A DNA stretch of 11,143 nt, taken from an uncultured Bacteroidales bacterium. GTDB taxonomy: Bacteria; Bacteroidota; Bacteroidia; Bacteroidales; Muribaculaceae. A model generated the notes under the pieces. It saw nothing but the letters and a program-made list of their open reading frames with translations. It had not been told where the DNA came from and made no database searches. Position 1 is the first letter of the stretch; each line of letters begins with the position of its first letter. A program made the translations under genes and the position numbers. This document shows, one piece after another, positions 1-7,029 of the stretch. The stretch covers positions 1-11,143 of the forward strand of contig USIY01000056.1 in NCBI GenBank assembly GCA_900554845.1, in the 5' to 3' direction.

Positions 1-654
1 AATCCCATCTACATAGACGGCGTACAGCTTAACTATACCCACGAGCTTCGTTCAATAGATGTTCCCGGCTGCTACGAGCAGGAAGGGGAGCGTCTTGTGA
101 AATACGAGATCCTCGGCGGCGATAAGGGTACAACCTTCGACGACCAGGTCATCTTCCGCTATGCCGACGTACTGCTGATGAAGGCCGAGTGCCTGCTTCG
201 TATCACGGGTTCCTACAACGGTGAAGGCGCCGATGTGGCCGCCACTCTGGTTACCCAGGTGCGCCAGCGTAACTTCGCAAGCAACCCCTCCAAGGCCATC
301 CGCACAGTCGCACAGCTCCGAGGCGGCAGCTGCTATGACTACGGTCACCGTGAGAACACCGCCGAGATGGACCAGCCCGACAACTGGATCATCACGCATG
401 AGGGCGGCGCCGACATTCAGTTAGGCGGTCTGCTTGACGAACTCGCATGGGAATTCCTGGCAGAGGGACACCGTCGTCAGGACCTGATTCGCTTCATGAC
501 CAACGGCGGTTTCAACGTCTGGAACGGCAAGTCCTGGTTCTGCAAGGACGCCATGACCGATCCCGCCGACCGTCACTATGACGTATTCCCCATTCCCAAG
601 TCCGCTTTGGACGGAAATCCCAATCTGAAGCAGAATCCCGGTTACGCCGGATGA
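1..654 (+). CDS. SusD-like outer-membrane glycan-binding lipoprotein, C-terminal part (5' truncated by window)
   Basis: The frame is open from base 1, so only the last 217 residues are present and the start and signal peptide lie upstream. The visible part carries the usual SusD/RagB C-terminal signatures: the helix RYADVLLMKAECLLR, then ELAWEFLAEGHRRQDLIRF, then the closing FPIPKSAL and NPNLKQNPGY motifs followed at once by the stop. SusD proteins sit as lids on SusC TonB-dependent transporters at the outer membrane and help capture oligosaccharides for import. A SusC gene is therefore expected just upstream. The gene is GC-rich and is followed 29 bases later by the next gene, with no hairpin or promoter motif between them, so the two are very probably co-transcribed. 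The family call is secure; the ligand cannot be read from this part. Confidence 0.95.
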   Translation, partial: NPIYIDGVQLNYTHELRSIDVPGCYEQEGERLVKYEILGGDKGTTFDDQVIFRYADVLLMKAECLLRITGSYNGEGADVAATLVTQVRQRNFASNPSKAIRTVAQLRGGSCYDYGHRENTAEMDQPDNWIITHEGGADIQLGGLLDELAWEFLAEGHRRQDLIRFMTNGGFNVWNGKSWFCKDAMTDPADRHYDVFPIPKSALDGNPNLKQNPGYAG

Positions 655-683
655 TAAAGAGAATCGAATAATAAGGATTTGAA

Positions 684-1724
684 ATGAAAACATCATATAT
701 TTTTCTGGCATCGGTGCTTGCCCTGACCATGGCAAGCTGTAACTCCGACGAGCCCAACGACGCATGCGACAAGCATGAGTACACCGAAGGCGAGGCTCCT
801 TACCTGCGCAGCAACCCTGCGGCCACGAACGCGATGGAGATGGTGTTCCAGATGGCCAAGATCGACCAGCCGCAGTACATCAATCTGAAGGACTACGCCT
901 CATGCTTCCACAAGAATCTGAACATGACCGTGGACGAGACTCTGGCCGCACTGGCTAACGGCGACGTGGTGTTCTACCCCATCAACACAGCCCGTCAGGT
1001 CTGGAACATAATGGAGCCAAATTTCGGCGAATATGTATGGGGATACACTTCCGCCGGTCCAGTGCGAACAGACCTCGGAGAAAATGTAGATCCTATATCC
1101 CCTGATTTCTTTATGTCTCTTGACACTGAGAAAAAACGCATCGAGATTAAAGCTGTAGGAACTCCCGCCATCGGTACGATGGTCAACATGGACTTCGGAT
1201 TCGCAGAGAAGAAAAACAGCGCATTCGACGATTATGTCCGCTTCTCTGTAACCATATCAGTCACCGACCCGAGCAAGATCGTGCTTTCGGCCAACATACC
1301 GGGCGAGGGTTACGGCGTATACTCCATCAAGCTCAAAGATTTCGACGAGAACTTCCAGCTCGCGATGGGCATGACCGCGACAGAAGTAATTGAGGCTCTC
1401 GAGAAAGACAAGATTGACGTATATCTGTGTGACGCCGACGGCAACCGTATCACCAATGATAAGGGGGGACGTCCGGATTACACATCCGGCGCTTACGGTT
1501 ACTGGATCAATCCTGACTTACAGATCTGCGGATGGGACGGCGGAGGATATCCGGCCAACCTGATGTTCCTTGAGTACGGAGGCGACGGACTTTACAATCT
1601 TGGAAACGCAGATGCCAAAGGACTAACTCCCACAGGAACTCAAGTCAAGCTGACATTTGAATTCGTATCTGTAGATAAGCCTGAGAACTTCATTCAGTTT
1701 ATCGTTGCAGTGACATTTGATTAA
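684..1724 (+). CDS. SusE/F-position surface lipoprotein with two DUF4859-like modules
   Basis: A 346-residue protein in the position usually held by SusE/SusF-type surface glycan-binding proteins, directly after SusD. A lipoprotein signal peptide ends in a lipobox with Cys19 (MASC). The acidic stretch that follows (NSDEPND) resembles the Bacteroidetes lipoprotein surface-export signal. The rest looks like two tandem beta-rich modules, about residues 61-192 and 200-346. Each starts with a similar helix-like segment (MTVDETLAALANGDVVFYPI and MTATEVIEALEKDKIDVYLC) and ends in a paired hydrophobic strand. The second holds the clearest motif, GYWIN at 262-266, then WDGGGYP from Trp274 and FLEY near Glu287. 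The match to DUF4859 is from memory of the family, not a search. No catalytic motif is seen, so a binding or structural role at the cell surface is inferred. The start at 684 gives a clean signal peptide. Confidence 0.85.
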   Translation: MKTSYIFLASVLALTMASCNSDEPNDACDKHEYTEGEAPYLRSNPAATNAMEMVFQMAKIDQPQYINLKDYASCFHKNLNMTVDETLAALANGDVVFYPINTARQVWNIMEPNFGEYVWGYTSAGPVRTDLGENVDPISPDFFMSLDTEKKRIEIKAVGTPAIGTMVNMDFGFAEKKNSAFDDYVRFSVTISVTDPSKIVLSANIPGEGYGVYSIKLKDFDENFQLAMGMTATEVIEALEKDKIDVYLCDADGNRITNDKGGRPDYTSGAYGYWINPDLQICGWDGGGYPANLMFLEYGGDGLYNLGNADAKGLTPTGTQVKLTFEFVSVDKPENFIQFIVAVTFD

Positions 1725-1731
1725 TCACATT

Positions 1732-1757
1732 CCGGCGGAGGCTCGCTCCTCCGCCGG
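1732..1757 (+). other. Intergenic stem-loop, 10-bp perfect stem
   Basis: CCGGCGGAGG pairs perfectly with CCTCCGCCGG around the 6-base loop CTCGCT. It starts 8 bases after the stop of the preceding gene. The bases after it are A/C-rich, with no T-run, so it is not a standard rho-independent terminator. It could act as an mRNA 3'-end stabiliser, a processing site or a partial attenuator between the two lipoprotein genes. Confidence 0.75.
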
Positions 1758-1780
1758 GCCAACCAAACAAAGAGAAAGTC

Positions 1781-3040
1781 ATGAAAAATATGATTAAATA
1801 CTGGTTGCTGGCCGCATCGGCCATCATGGCGATGCCGGTTCTGACGTCCTGCGACGATGATGACGAACCGACAGTCCAGCTGCCTACCGACTTCAATATG
1901 GAGACCGTCTCGCTCAACATCACGTGGGACGAGACCGAGGGCTACGTTCAGTTCGCCGCCAACGGCGAATGGAAGGCCACACCGTTGAGCGGATGGATCA
2001 AGGTGGATCCCAACAGCGGCGACGCCGGCAACTGCCGCGCATACCTGCTGTTCGAGCCCAATCCCTACCGTCTGCCCCGTACCGGCCAGGTTGAGGTGAC
2101 ATGCGGCGACAAGACGGGACTTGTAGAGGTGATCCAGGCAGGATGCACCGATGATTCCCAAGTCGCTCCCTGTGTCAGCGACATTTCGATCGATTCGTTC
2201 GATTACCAGACGGGAGAGATCGCCGTATCCGACTTCGCCGAAGCCATCATGGGCAACCTTGGCCTCAGCGTAGCCAACTTCGCCAAAGGTGTAGGCGCCG
2301 AGGGCAACCTGGACTTCTTCGTAGTGGGTAAGGACGGCCAGTGGCTGCAGGGCGGCACGTCCGGAACACGTTGCGGCGCTTGGTTCGACTCCAATCTGAA
2401 TGTGGCTCAATGGGACGGCGCGGGTTATCCACGCATAGCCCTCTTCCTTGAGGTGTACGGTGACGACGACAATCCGAGATTCGTGATCGGCCGCGCTCCC
2501 GGTGTGCCCGACAACGCCGAATATACGCTGAACTTCGGCTTCACTTTCGCCAACGACCACAGCAAATACTGCATGTTCAAGGTCAACGTGGTGTTCCCCG
2601 CAGTAAGTCTGGAAGGCGAGATTCTGGAGACAATCGACATGGACATCAACATTCCGTCTGTAGGATATGACGCCGTCAAGGTTCCGTTCGATTCACAGAA
2701 AGTGATGTCGACCCTCGGATGTACTTCGATGGCGATCACCAAGGTCGTTTCCTATGACGCCGACGGCAAGTTCCTGGATTATACCGGCAACAACGGCTAC
2801 TGGTACGACAAGACCGGTGCCGTGGGAAGCTGGGGCGACACGGCCGGATGGTTCATCGAGTTCCACGGCGACAGCGAGGAGGCCGAGCCTGAGGATCTGA
2901 CATCATTCGCCGTAGGAACGATGCCCGGCGTGGCGAATGTATCCGGAAACTCATCCATCGGCTTCTTCTACAACGGCAAGGTGGTTATGTTCAATGTCCA
3001 CATGACTGTCGGAGACGCTCCGGAAGCGCCCGCTGAATAA
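1781..3040 (+). CDS. Surface lipoprotein: BACON domain plus two DUF4859-like modules
   Basis: A 419-residue protein whose signal peptide ends in the lipobox LTSC (Cys24), followed by DDDDE, a strong match to the Bacteroidetes surface-lipoprotein export signal. Residues about 38-122 look like a BACON domain: ANGEW at 60-64, GWIKVDPNSG, RTGQVEVTCGD and the closing VIQAG. Two modules related to those of the previous gene follow. Module 1 (about 130-273) has GAWFD at 199-203, WDGAGYP from Trp211 and FLEVYGDD. Module 2 (about 283-411) has NGYWYD ending at 343, WGD from Trp351 and FIEF. The spacing between the two aromatic positions is ten residues in both. BACON domains are typical of PUL proteins and are thought to act as carbohydrate binders or spacers. 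No catalytic motif is visible; a second surface glycan-binding protein (SusF position) is the likely role, with the ligand unknown. Confidence 0.85.
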   Translation: MKNMIKYWLLAASAIMAMPVLTSCDDDDEPTVQLPTDFNMETVSLNITWDETEGYVQFAANGEWKATPLSGWIKVDPNSGDAGNCRAYLLFEPNPYRLPRTGQVEVTCGDKTGLVEVIQAGCTDDSQVAPCVSDISIDSFDYQTGEIAVSDFAEAIMGNLGLSVANFAKGVGAEGNLDFFVVGKDGQWLQGGTSGTRCGAWFDSNLNVAQWDGAGYPRIALFLEVYGDDDNPRFVIGRAPGVPDNAEYTLNFGFTFANDHSKYCMFKVNVVFPAVSLEGEILETIDMDINIPSVGYDAVKVPFDSQKVMSTLGCTSMAITKVVSYDADGKFLDYTGNNGYWYDKTGAVGSWGDTAGWFIEFHGDSEEAEPEDLTSFAVGTMPGVANVSGNSSIGFFYNGKVVMFNVHMTVGDAPEAPAE

Positions 3041-3063
3041 TACACCAATTAAAATGTCAAGAG

Positions 3064-3098
3064 GCGTGCCGCAACGGTCATAAGCCGTTACGGCACGC
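3064..3098 (+). other. Intergenic stem-loop, 8+5 bp with one mismatch
   Basis: GCGTGCCG pairs with CGGCACGC, then one C/A mismatch, then AACGG pairs with CCGTT around a 7-base loop. No U-tract follows; the next bases are ATAAAATAG and the start codon is 16 bases downstream of the stem. It is therefore a poor terminator candidate. It could be a processing or attenuation element just ahead of the HExxH-lipoprotein gene. It shares the core CGTGCC/GGCACG with the hairpin at 5488-5517. Confidence 0.75.
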
Positions 3099-3114
3099 AT
3101 AAAATAGAAACAAA

Positions 3115-5445
3115 ATGAGAAAAGCAGTAATAAAGTCGATGCTTGCGTTGGCCGTTCTGGGCATGGGAGCCGCCGTGACTTCCTGCAATGACGATGATGT
3201 AATCTACAACATCAACGAGACAGGTTTCAGCGAGGTTCAGGAACAGACCACTCTTCCTTTCACCTACGACAACGACAGCCAGGCCATCACTTTCAAGGCC
3301 AAGGGTAACTGGCGCATCGAGGTAGAGCCGGGTGTTGAATGGGTGACTTTCTCCCCCACTGGCGGCAAACGCGGCGAGAACGTAGTGAAAGTAAACGTGG
3401 CATGCAATTATGGTTCTGAGGCACGTGGCGCCATTTTCAACCTTATCTCCGGTGAGGAAAAAGTCCTCTTCACTGTTCAGCAGCCGGAGTTCGGAGGAAC
3501 GCTTCCTGAAATAGAACAGGGAGAAAGCAGCTACATCGATCCCGCCACCATTCCCGACTATGACAAATTCTTCGCGAACTCCGAGCACGGCGCAGGTATT
3601 CTGTTCAGCGGCTCCAATTTCAGCTTCGCGCGTTATAAGTCTTCCGAGCACTTCTTCGTGTTCTGGGGCTCTGATTTCGGAGATGATCCCAATGCCTCCA
3701 TCGTACCGGCGGCCATGCGCGTGGATATCGACGATCTGCTGGCAAAGGCAGAGCAGTTCTACGACACGAACGTCAACAAACTGAAGATGGCCACAGTTGG
3801 CCAGGGCAAATCCTATCTTGACGATTACAAGATGCAGATCTATCTGCTGTATCAGGACGAATGGCTGGCAACAGGTTCCGGTTACGACAACGTGATCGGT
3901 GCTCTTTGGGTGAATCCTTCCACATGTCAGCCCGTAGGCTCGACGATCGCACATGAGATCGGCCACTCCTTCCAGTATCAGGTATACTGCGACAAGGTTA
4001 AGCAAGGCGCTCCGGACGACATGAGTCATGGATTCCGCTACGGTTTCAACGCCGACGGCTCGGCCGGCTGCTCTTATTGGGAACAGTGCGCGCAATGGCA
4101 GGCACAGCGTGATTATCCCGAGGAACAGTTCGGTTACCATCTGGCTACCTGGAAAGCCAACTGCCACCGTATCTTCTACCATGAATGGATGCGTTACGCT
4201 TCCTACTGGCTCCAGTCCGACTGGGTTGCACGCCATGGCATCGACACTTACAGCCGCATCTGGCGCGAGTCCGCGTTCCCCGAGGATCCTATCGAGACCT
4301 ACACACGTCTGTACAACAACAGCGATATGCAGAAGACTTACGATGAACTTTTCCAGTACGCTTCGCATATGGTTTACTATGATCTTGACGGTGTCCGCGA
4401 GTACGCTACCGCCGAAGCCAAGGGTGATTATGAGACCGAATTGTTCCGCACCGAGGGTTCTACATATCAGGTTGGTTACAAATCCACACCCGGAACCACA
4501 GGTTTCAACGTGATCCGTCTTACTGACGCCGCGGGCAAGACCGTCAAGGCCGATGTGAAAGCACTGGCTCCCGGAAGCGCGCTTGCTTCCAAAGATGCAG
4601 GATCTGTCCTGAACGGCGACGGCGGAGTGGTAGGCGCGACCCGCAACTACAACACCCAGTCCAACACTTCCACGAGCTTCCGCTTCGGCTATGTGGCCAT
4701 AGTTGACGGCAAACCCGTTTACTCACCGATGACCAAAGGTGCAAACGGTTGCGCTTCATATAATGTTCCCGCCGGAGCCAAAGAGTTGTACTTCGTGATC
4801 ATGGGTGCTCCCGACACTTACAACCGCGTGGCATGGGATGACAACGAGCTGAACGACGAACAGTGGCCTTACACCGTTACTTTCGACGGAGCGGACGTTT
4901 ACGGCTACACCGAGCCGACACTTCCCGTCTACGAAAAGGTCGACGCCAACACTTTGAACGTTTCCTACGAGCTCGCCGTGAACATCAACCATCAGAACTG
5001 GGTGGTGGGAACCCTCAACCTGATGTCGAACGAGATGTGCGAGTTCCTTGGAGTTCAGTTCGGTGATCTGTCCGGTCTGATGGATGTTCCTCACGCAGGT
5101 ACTCCCGTGGAGAAGAAAGAAGGTAAAATAGCTGTTTTCAATCTTGATTCCGACGGCAAGCTCAATGGTAATCCTACGGCCAACGACGGATATTTTGTCA
5201 ATCCTAAGGGTGACGTGACAGAATATGGCCAGGCTCAGATCTACTATGAGATGAGCGGTGTGAACATATCGCTCGGAGCCAAGGACGGTGTGGGAGCCGA
5301 CGGCGAGACATGGACTATCCGTCCTGTCTACATCTACACCAAGGATGGAGTCGAGAAGAGAGTCAACATCAAGGTCAACTACAACTTCTTCACTCCCAAA
5401 GCACAGAAGCCCCGTGTGAAGTATTCCAAAATGAAAAAATTCTAA
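3115..5445 (+). CDS. Surface lipoprotein with BACON, zincin-like HExxH (DUF6055-like) and C-terminal DUF4859-like module
   Basis: A 776-residue protein with lipobox VTSC (Cys24) followed by NDDD, indicating an exported, probably surface-exposed lipoprotein. Residues about 45-124 resemble BACON (KGNWRIEV, VEWVTFSPTGG, closing VQQP). Residues about 140-590 are the core, with SEHFFVFWG (178-185), AEQFYD (212-217), IGALWVNP (261-268) and the zincin motif HEIGH at 280-284. Glu323 in YWEQCAQW is a plausible third metal ligand. The core ends with GFNVI (463-467), VIMGAP (561-566) and WPYTV (584-588). The next gene shares all these landmarks. Residues about 610-758 are a module like those of the two preceding genes (DGYFV at 691-695, Tyr704-Gly705, Glu712). 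The layout resembles DUF6055 proteins as I remember them. A metal-dependent hydrolase, peptidase or glycosidase, is inferred; the substrate is unknown. It ends in a lysine-rich tail and lacks a type IX secretion tail. Confidence 0.85.
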   Translation: MRKAVIKSMLALAVLGMGAAVTSCNDDDVIYNINETGFSEVQEQTTLPFTYDNDSQAITFKAKGNWRIEVEPGVEWVTFSPTGGKRGENVVKVNVACNYGSEARGAIFNLISGEEKVLFTVQQPEFGGTLPEIEQGESSYIDPATIPDYDKFFANSEHGAGILFSGSNFSFARYKSSEHFFVFWGSDFGDDPNASIVPAAMRVDIDDLLAKAEQFYDTNVNKLKMATVGQGKSYLDDYKMQIYLLYQDEWLATGSGYDNVIGALWVNPSTCQPVGSTIAHEIGHSFQYQVYCDKVKQGAPDDMSHGFRYGFNADGSAGCSYWEQCAQWQAQRDYPEEQFGYHLATWKANCHRIFYHEWMRYASYWLQSDWVARHGIDTYSRIWRESAFPEDPIETYTRLYNNSDMQKTYDELFQYASHMVYYDLDGVREYATAEAKGDYETELFRTEGSTYQVGYKSTPGTTGFNVIRLTDAAGKTVKADVKALAPGSALASKDAGSVLNGDGGVVGATRNYNTQSNTSTSFRFGYVAIVDGKPVYSPMTKGANGCASYNVPAGAKELYFVIMGAPDTYNRVAWDDNELNDEQWPYTVTFDGADVYGYTEPTLPVYEKVDANTLNVSYELAVNINHQNWVVGTLNLMSNEMCEFLGVQFGDLSGLMDVPHAGTPVEKKEGKIAVFNLDSDGKLNGNPTANDGYFVNPKGDVTEYGQAQIYYEMSGVNISLGAKDGVGADGETWTIRPVYIYTKDGVEKRVNIKVNYNFFTPKAQKPRVKYSKMKKF

Positions 5446-5458
5446 GAACTTTTCTTAG
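5442..5458 (+). other. Small inverted repeat overlapping the stop codon
   Basis: CTAAGAA, which contains the TAA stop of the preceding gene, pairs with TTCTTAG around a 3-base loop (7 bp, extendable by one T-G pair). It may form a short hairpin at the end of translation. It is AT-rich and weak, so its function is uncertain. Confidence 0.4.
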
Positions 5459-5487
5459 GATTACCAACCCGCAAAAATCTCTCCAAA

Positions 5488-5517
5488 GAGACGTGCCCTC
5501 TTGCGAAGGCACGTCTC
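5488..5517 (+). other. Intergenic stem-loop, 10-bp perfect stem
   Basis: GAGACGTGCC pairs with GGCACGTCTC across a 10-base loop that can itself add two pairs (TC/GA) after a mismatch. No T-run follows; the next bases are ACAATAAAACCC, and the start of the next gene is 26 bases downstream of the stem. It is likely an mRNA processing, stabilising or attenuating element rather than a terminator. Its CGTGCC/GGCACG core matches the hairpin at 3064-3098. Confidence 0.75.
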
Positions 5518-5543
5518 ACAATAAAACCCAATACCTATACATC

Positions 5544-6929
5544 ATGAACAAAACACTCAGGATATTGCCGGTTTCGCTGATGCTGGCCGTTGCCACGATA
5601 TGCGGTGCACAGGACAATAATCCATCTGAATCGGGAGTGATAGCTCTCAATCCCGATGAATCATATCCGGTTGCCACGGATATCCCCGTGCTAACATTTC
5701 AGGAAAAATCAATATACGTTCCCAACGATCTGCGCAAGATGGACCTTAACGATCCCGAGAGCAAATGGAGCTACAAACGGATGGTGAGCACTCCGGACGT
5801 CGCGCTGTTCTGGGCAAAGGAATTCGGACCCGACATCACCAAGGCGCCGGACCTGGACGGCCATAACATGAAGGTGGATCTCGCCAACCTTATGGCCAAG
5901 CTTCAGCATTTCTATGACTTTTTCTATAAAGACCTGACGTTCGTCAAGCCGGGAACCAAGGCCGACAAGTACAAGATGATGGTGATGCTCGACTACTCTC
6001 TGGAAGGAACTGCCTACGGCGGAGACTATGACGGCCAGATAGGTGCGTTATGGATAGCTCCGAACAGAGTCCAAGACCAGAACCTGAACTGCATCGCGCA
6101 TGAACTCGGACACAGTTTCCAATTGCAGATAAGCTGTGACGGAGAAGGAGAAGCATGGGGAGGCGCCGGAATGTTCGAGATGGCGTCGCAATGGATGCTG
6201 TGGCAGGTCAATCCGGAATGGCAGAAGGACGAACGTTTCCATCTTGATGCATTCGCAGACTTGACACACAAGGCTTTCCTGCATATCGACAATATCTACC
6301 ACTCCCCTTATGTTCTTGAGATCTGGGGCGAGAAACATGGCCGACCTTTCATCGCCGAACTGTTCCGTCAAGGAAAGGTGGGCGAAGACCCTGCCATGAC
6401 CTATATGCGGATAAACAAAATGAACCAGAAGGCATTCAATGACGAGATGTTCGACATCGACCGCCGTCTCGTGAACTGGGACATTGACCGTGTCCGTGAA
6501 TATACCCGCGGATATACCGACATCTGGCATACCGATCTGACTGACGCGGGCAACGGATGGAAACGCATATCGGTAAAGAACGCCCCCGAGAACTATGGAT
6601 TCAATGTGATTCCCGTTGAAGTGCCGTCAACCGGCAAAAGTGTCAAGGTTGACTTCCGCGGCGAGGCCGGACACAAAGGGTATATCACTACAAACAAGAA
6701 GAACGCCGGCTGGAGATATGGATTTGTAGCGATCGACAATGAAGGGAAAGCTCACTATGGAGATATGCACTCGGCGTCAAAAGGGTCCCTTATCTTCAAA
6801 AATAACGGTGACATAAGCAAACTTTGGTTGGTGGTGATGGGAGCACCGACCAAACATCTAAGAAATATCGACGGTCCGGACAACCCGGGGGATCCGCAGT
6901 ACCCTTATTCGATAAAAGTCACATATTAA
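5544..6929 (+). CDS. Exported zincin-like HExxH protein (DUF6055-like), paralogue of the preceding gene
   Basis: The start is set at 5544, giving 461 residues with a standard signal peptide (MNKTLRILPVSLMLAVATIC, then GA|QDN as a likely cleavage site). The same frame runs upstream to 5310 but only by overlapping the previous gene, with no exported N-terminus. Cys20 is preceded by Ile, so a lipobox is unlikely and a periplasmic or secreted form is inferred. The core parallels the preceding protein: FW at 89-90, HFYD at 122-125, IGALWIAP at 166-173, HELGH at 186-190, then Glu212 in FEMASQW as a candidate third ligand, GFNVI at 352-356, VVMGAP at 430-435 and a final PYSI strand. BACON and the C-terminal DUF4859-like module are absent, so it is essentially the bare catalytic-type domain. 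A metal-dependent hydrolase is inferred from the motif; the bond cleaved is unknown. It is the last gene before the terminator. Confidence 0.85.
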   Translation: MNKTLRILPVSLMLAVATICGAQDNNPSESGVIALNPDESYPVATDIPVLTFQEKSIYVPNDLRKMDLNDPESKWSYKRMVSTPDVALFWAKEFGPDITKAPDLDGHNMKVDLANLMAKLQHFYDFFYKDLTFVKPGTKADKYKMMVMLDYSLEGTAYGGDYDGQIGALWIAPNRVQDQNLNCIAHELGHSFQLQISCDGEGEAWGGAGMFEMASQWMLWQVNPEWQKDERFHLDAFADLTHKAFLHIDNIYHSPYVLEIWGEKHGRPFIAELFRQGKVGEDPAMTYMRINKMNQKAFNDEMFDIDRRLVNWDIDRVREYTRGYTDIWHTDLTDAGNGWKRISVKNAPENYGFNVIPVEVPSTGKSVKVDFRGEAGHKGYITTNKKNAGWRYGFVAIDNEGKAHYGDMHSASKGSLIFKNNGDISKLWLVVMGAPTKHLRNIDGPDNPGDPQYPYSIKVTY

Positions 6930-6939
6930 CCGTTTAATC

Positions 6940-6966
6940 AAGGAGGACCCCCGTCCTCCTTTTTTA
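6940..6966 (+). terminator. Rho-independent terminator ending the PUL operon
   Basis: AAGGAGGAC pairs perfectly with GTCCTCCTT (9 bp) around a CCCC tetraloop, and the stem runs straight into a T-tract (6960-6965) followed by AT-rich sequence. It begins 11 bases after the stop codon. It is the only hairpin in the window with a proper U-tract, and it separates the structural genes from the regulator gene. Confidence 0.92.
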
Positions 6967-6971
6967 TTATT

Positions 6972-7003
6972 ATTGCATGTTTCGTCAATTTGAACTAACT
7001 TTG
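6972..7003 (+). promoter_or_regulatory. Bacteroidetes-type promoter of the HTCS gene
   Basis: TAACTTTG at 6996-7003 matches the Bacteroidetes -7 consensus TAnnTTTG exactly. ATTG at 6972-6975 is a partial match to the -33 TTTG box, with a 20-base spacer, close to the usual distance. A transcript would start near 7010, leaving a short leader of about 20 bases before the ATG at 7030. The site lies directly after the terminator, so the regulator gene is probably transcribed on its own. Confidence 0.75.
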
Positions 7004-7029
7004 CACCATTAGTCCGATTTAACCTTAAA

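Noticed and set aside
1081..1140. AT-rich dip inside gene 2 as a possible recombination patch
   Set aside because: Only one 60-base line is clearly low in GC; the lines on both sides are normal and the frame is intact.
1721..2560. Open frame of 279 codons on the minus strand
   Set aside because: It is antisense to the BACON lipoprotein and shows no signal peptide, domain or promoter of its own.
3088..4368. Long open frame of 426 codons on the minus strand
   Set aside because: It lies wholly opposite the HExxH-lipoprotein gene, whose domains and signal peptide are clear. The minus-strand product has no recognisable motif and fits antisense shadowing of a GC-rich gene.
5310..5543. Upstream extension of the second HExxH gene
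   Set aside because: It overlaps the end of the preceding gene and would bury the clear signal peptide that begins at 5544.
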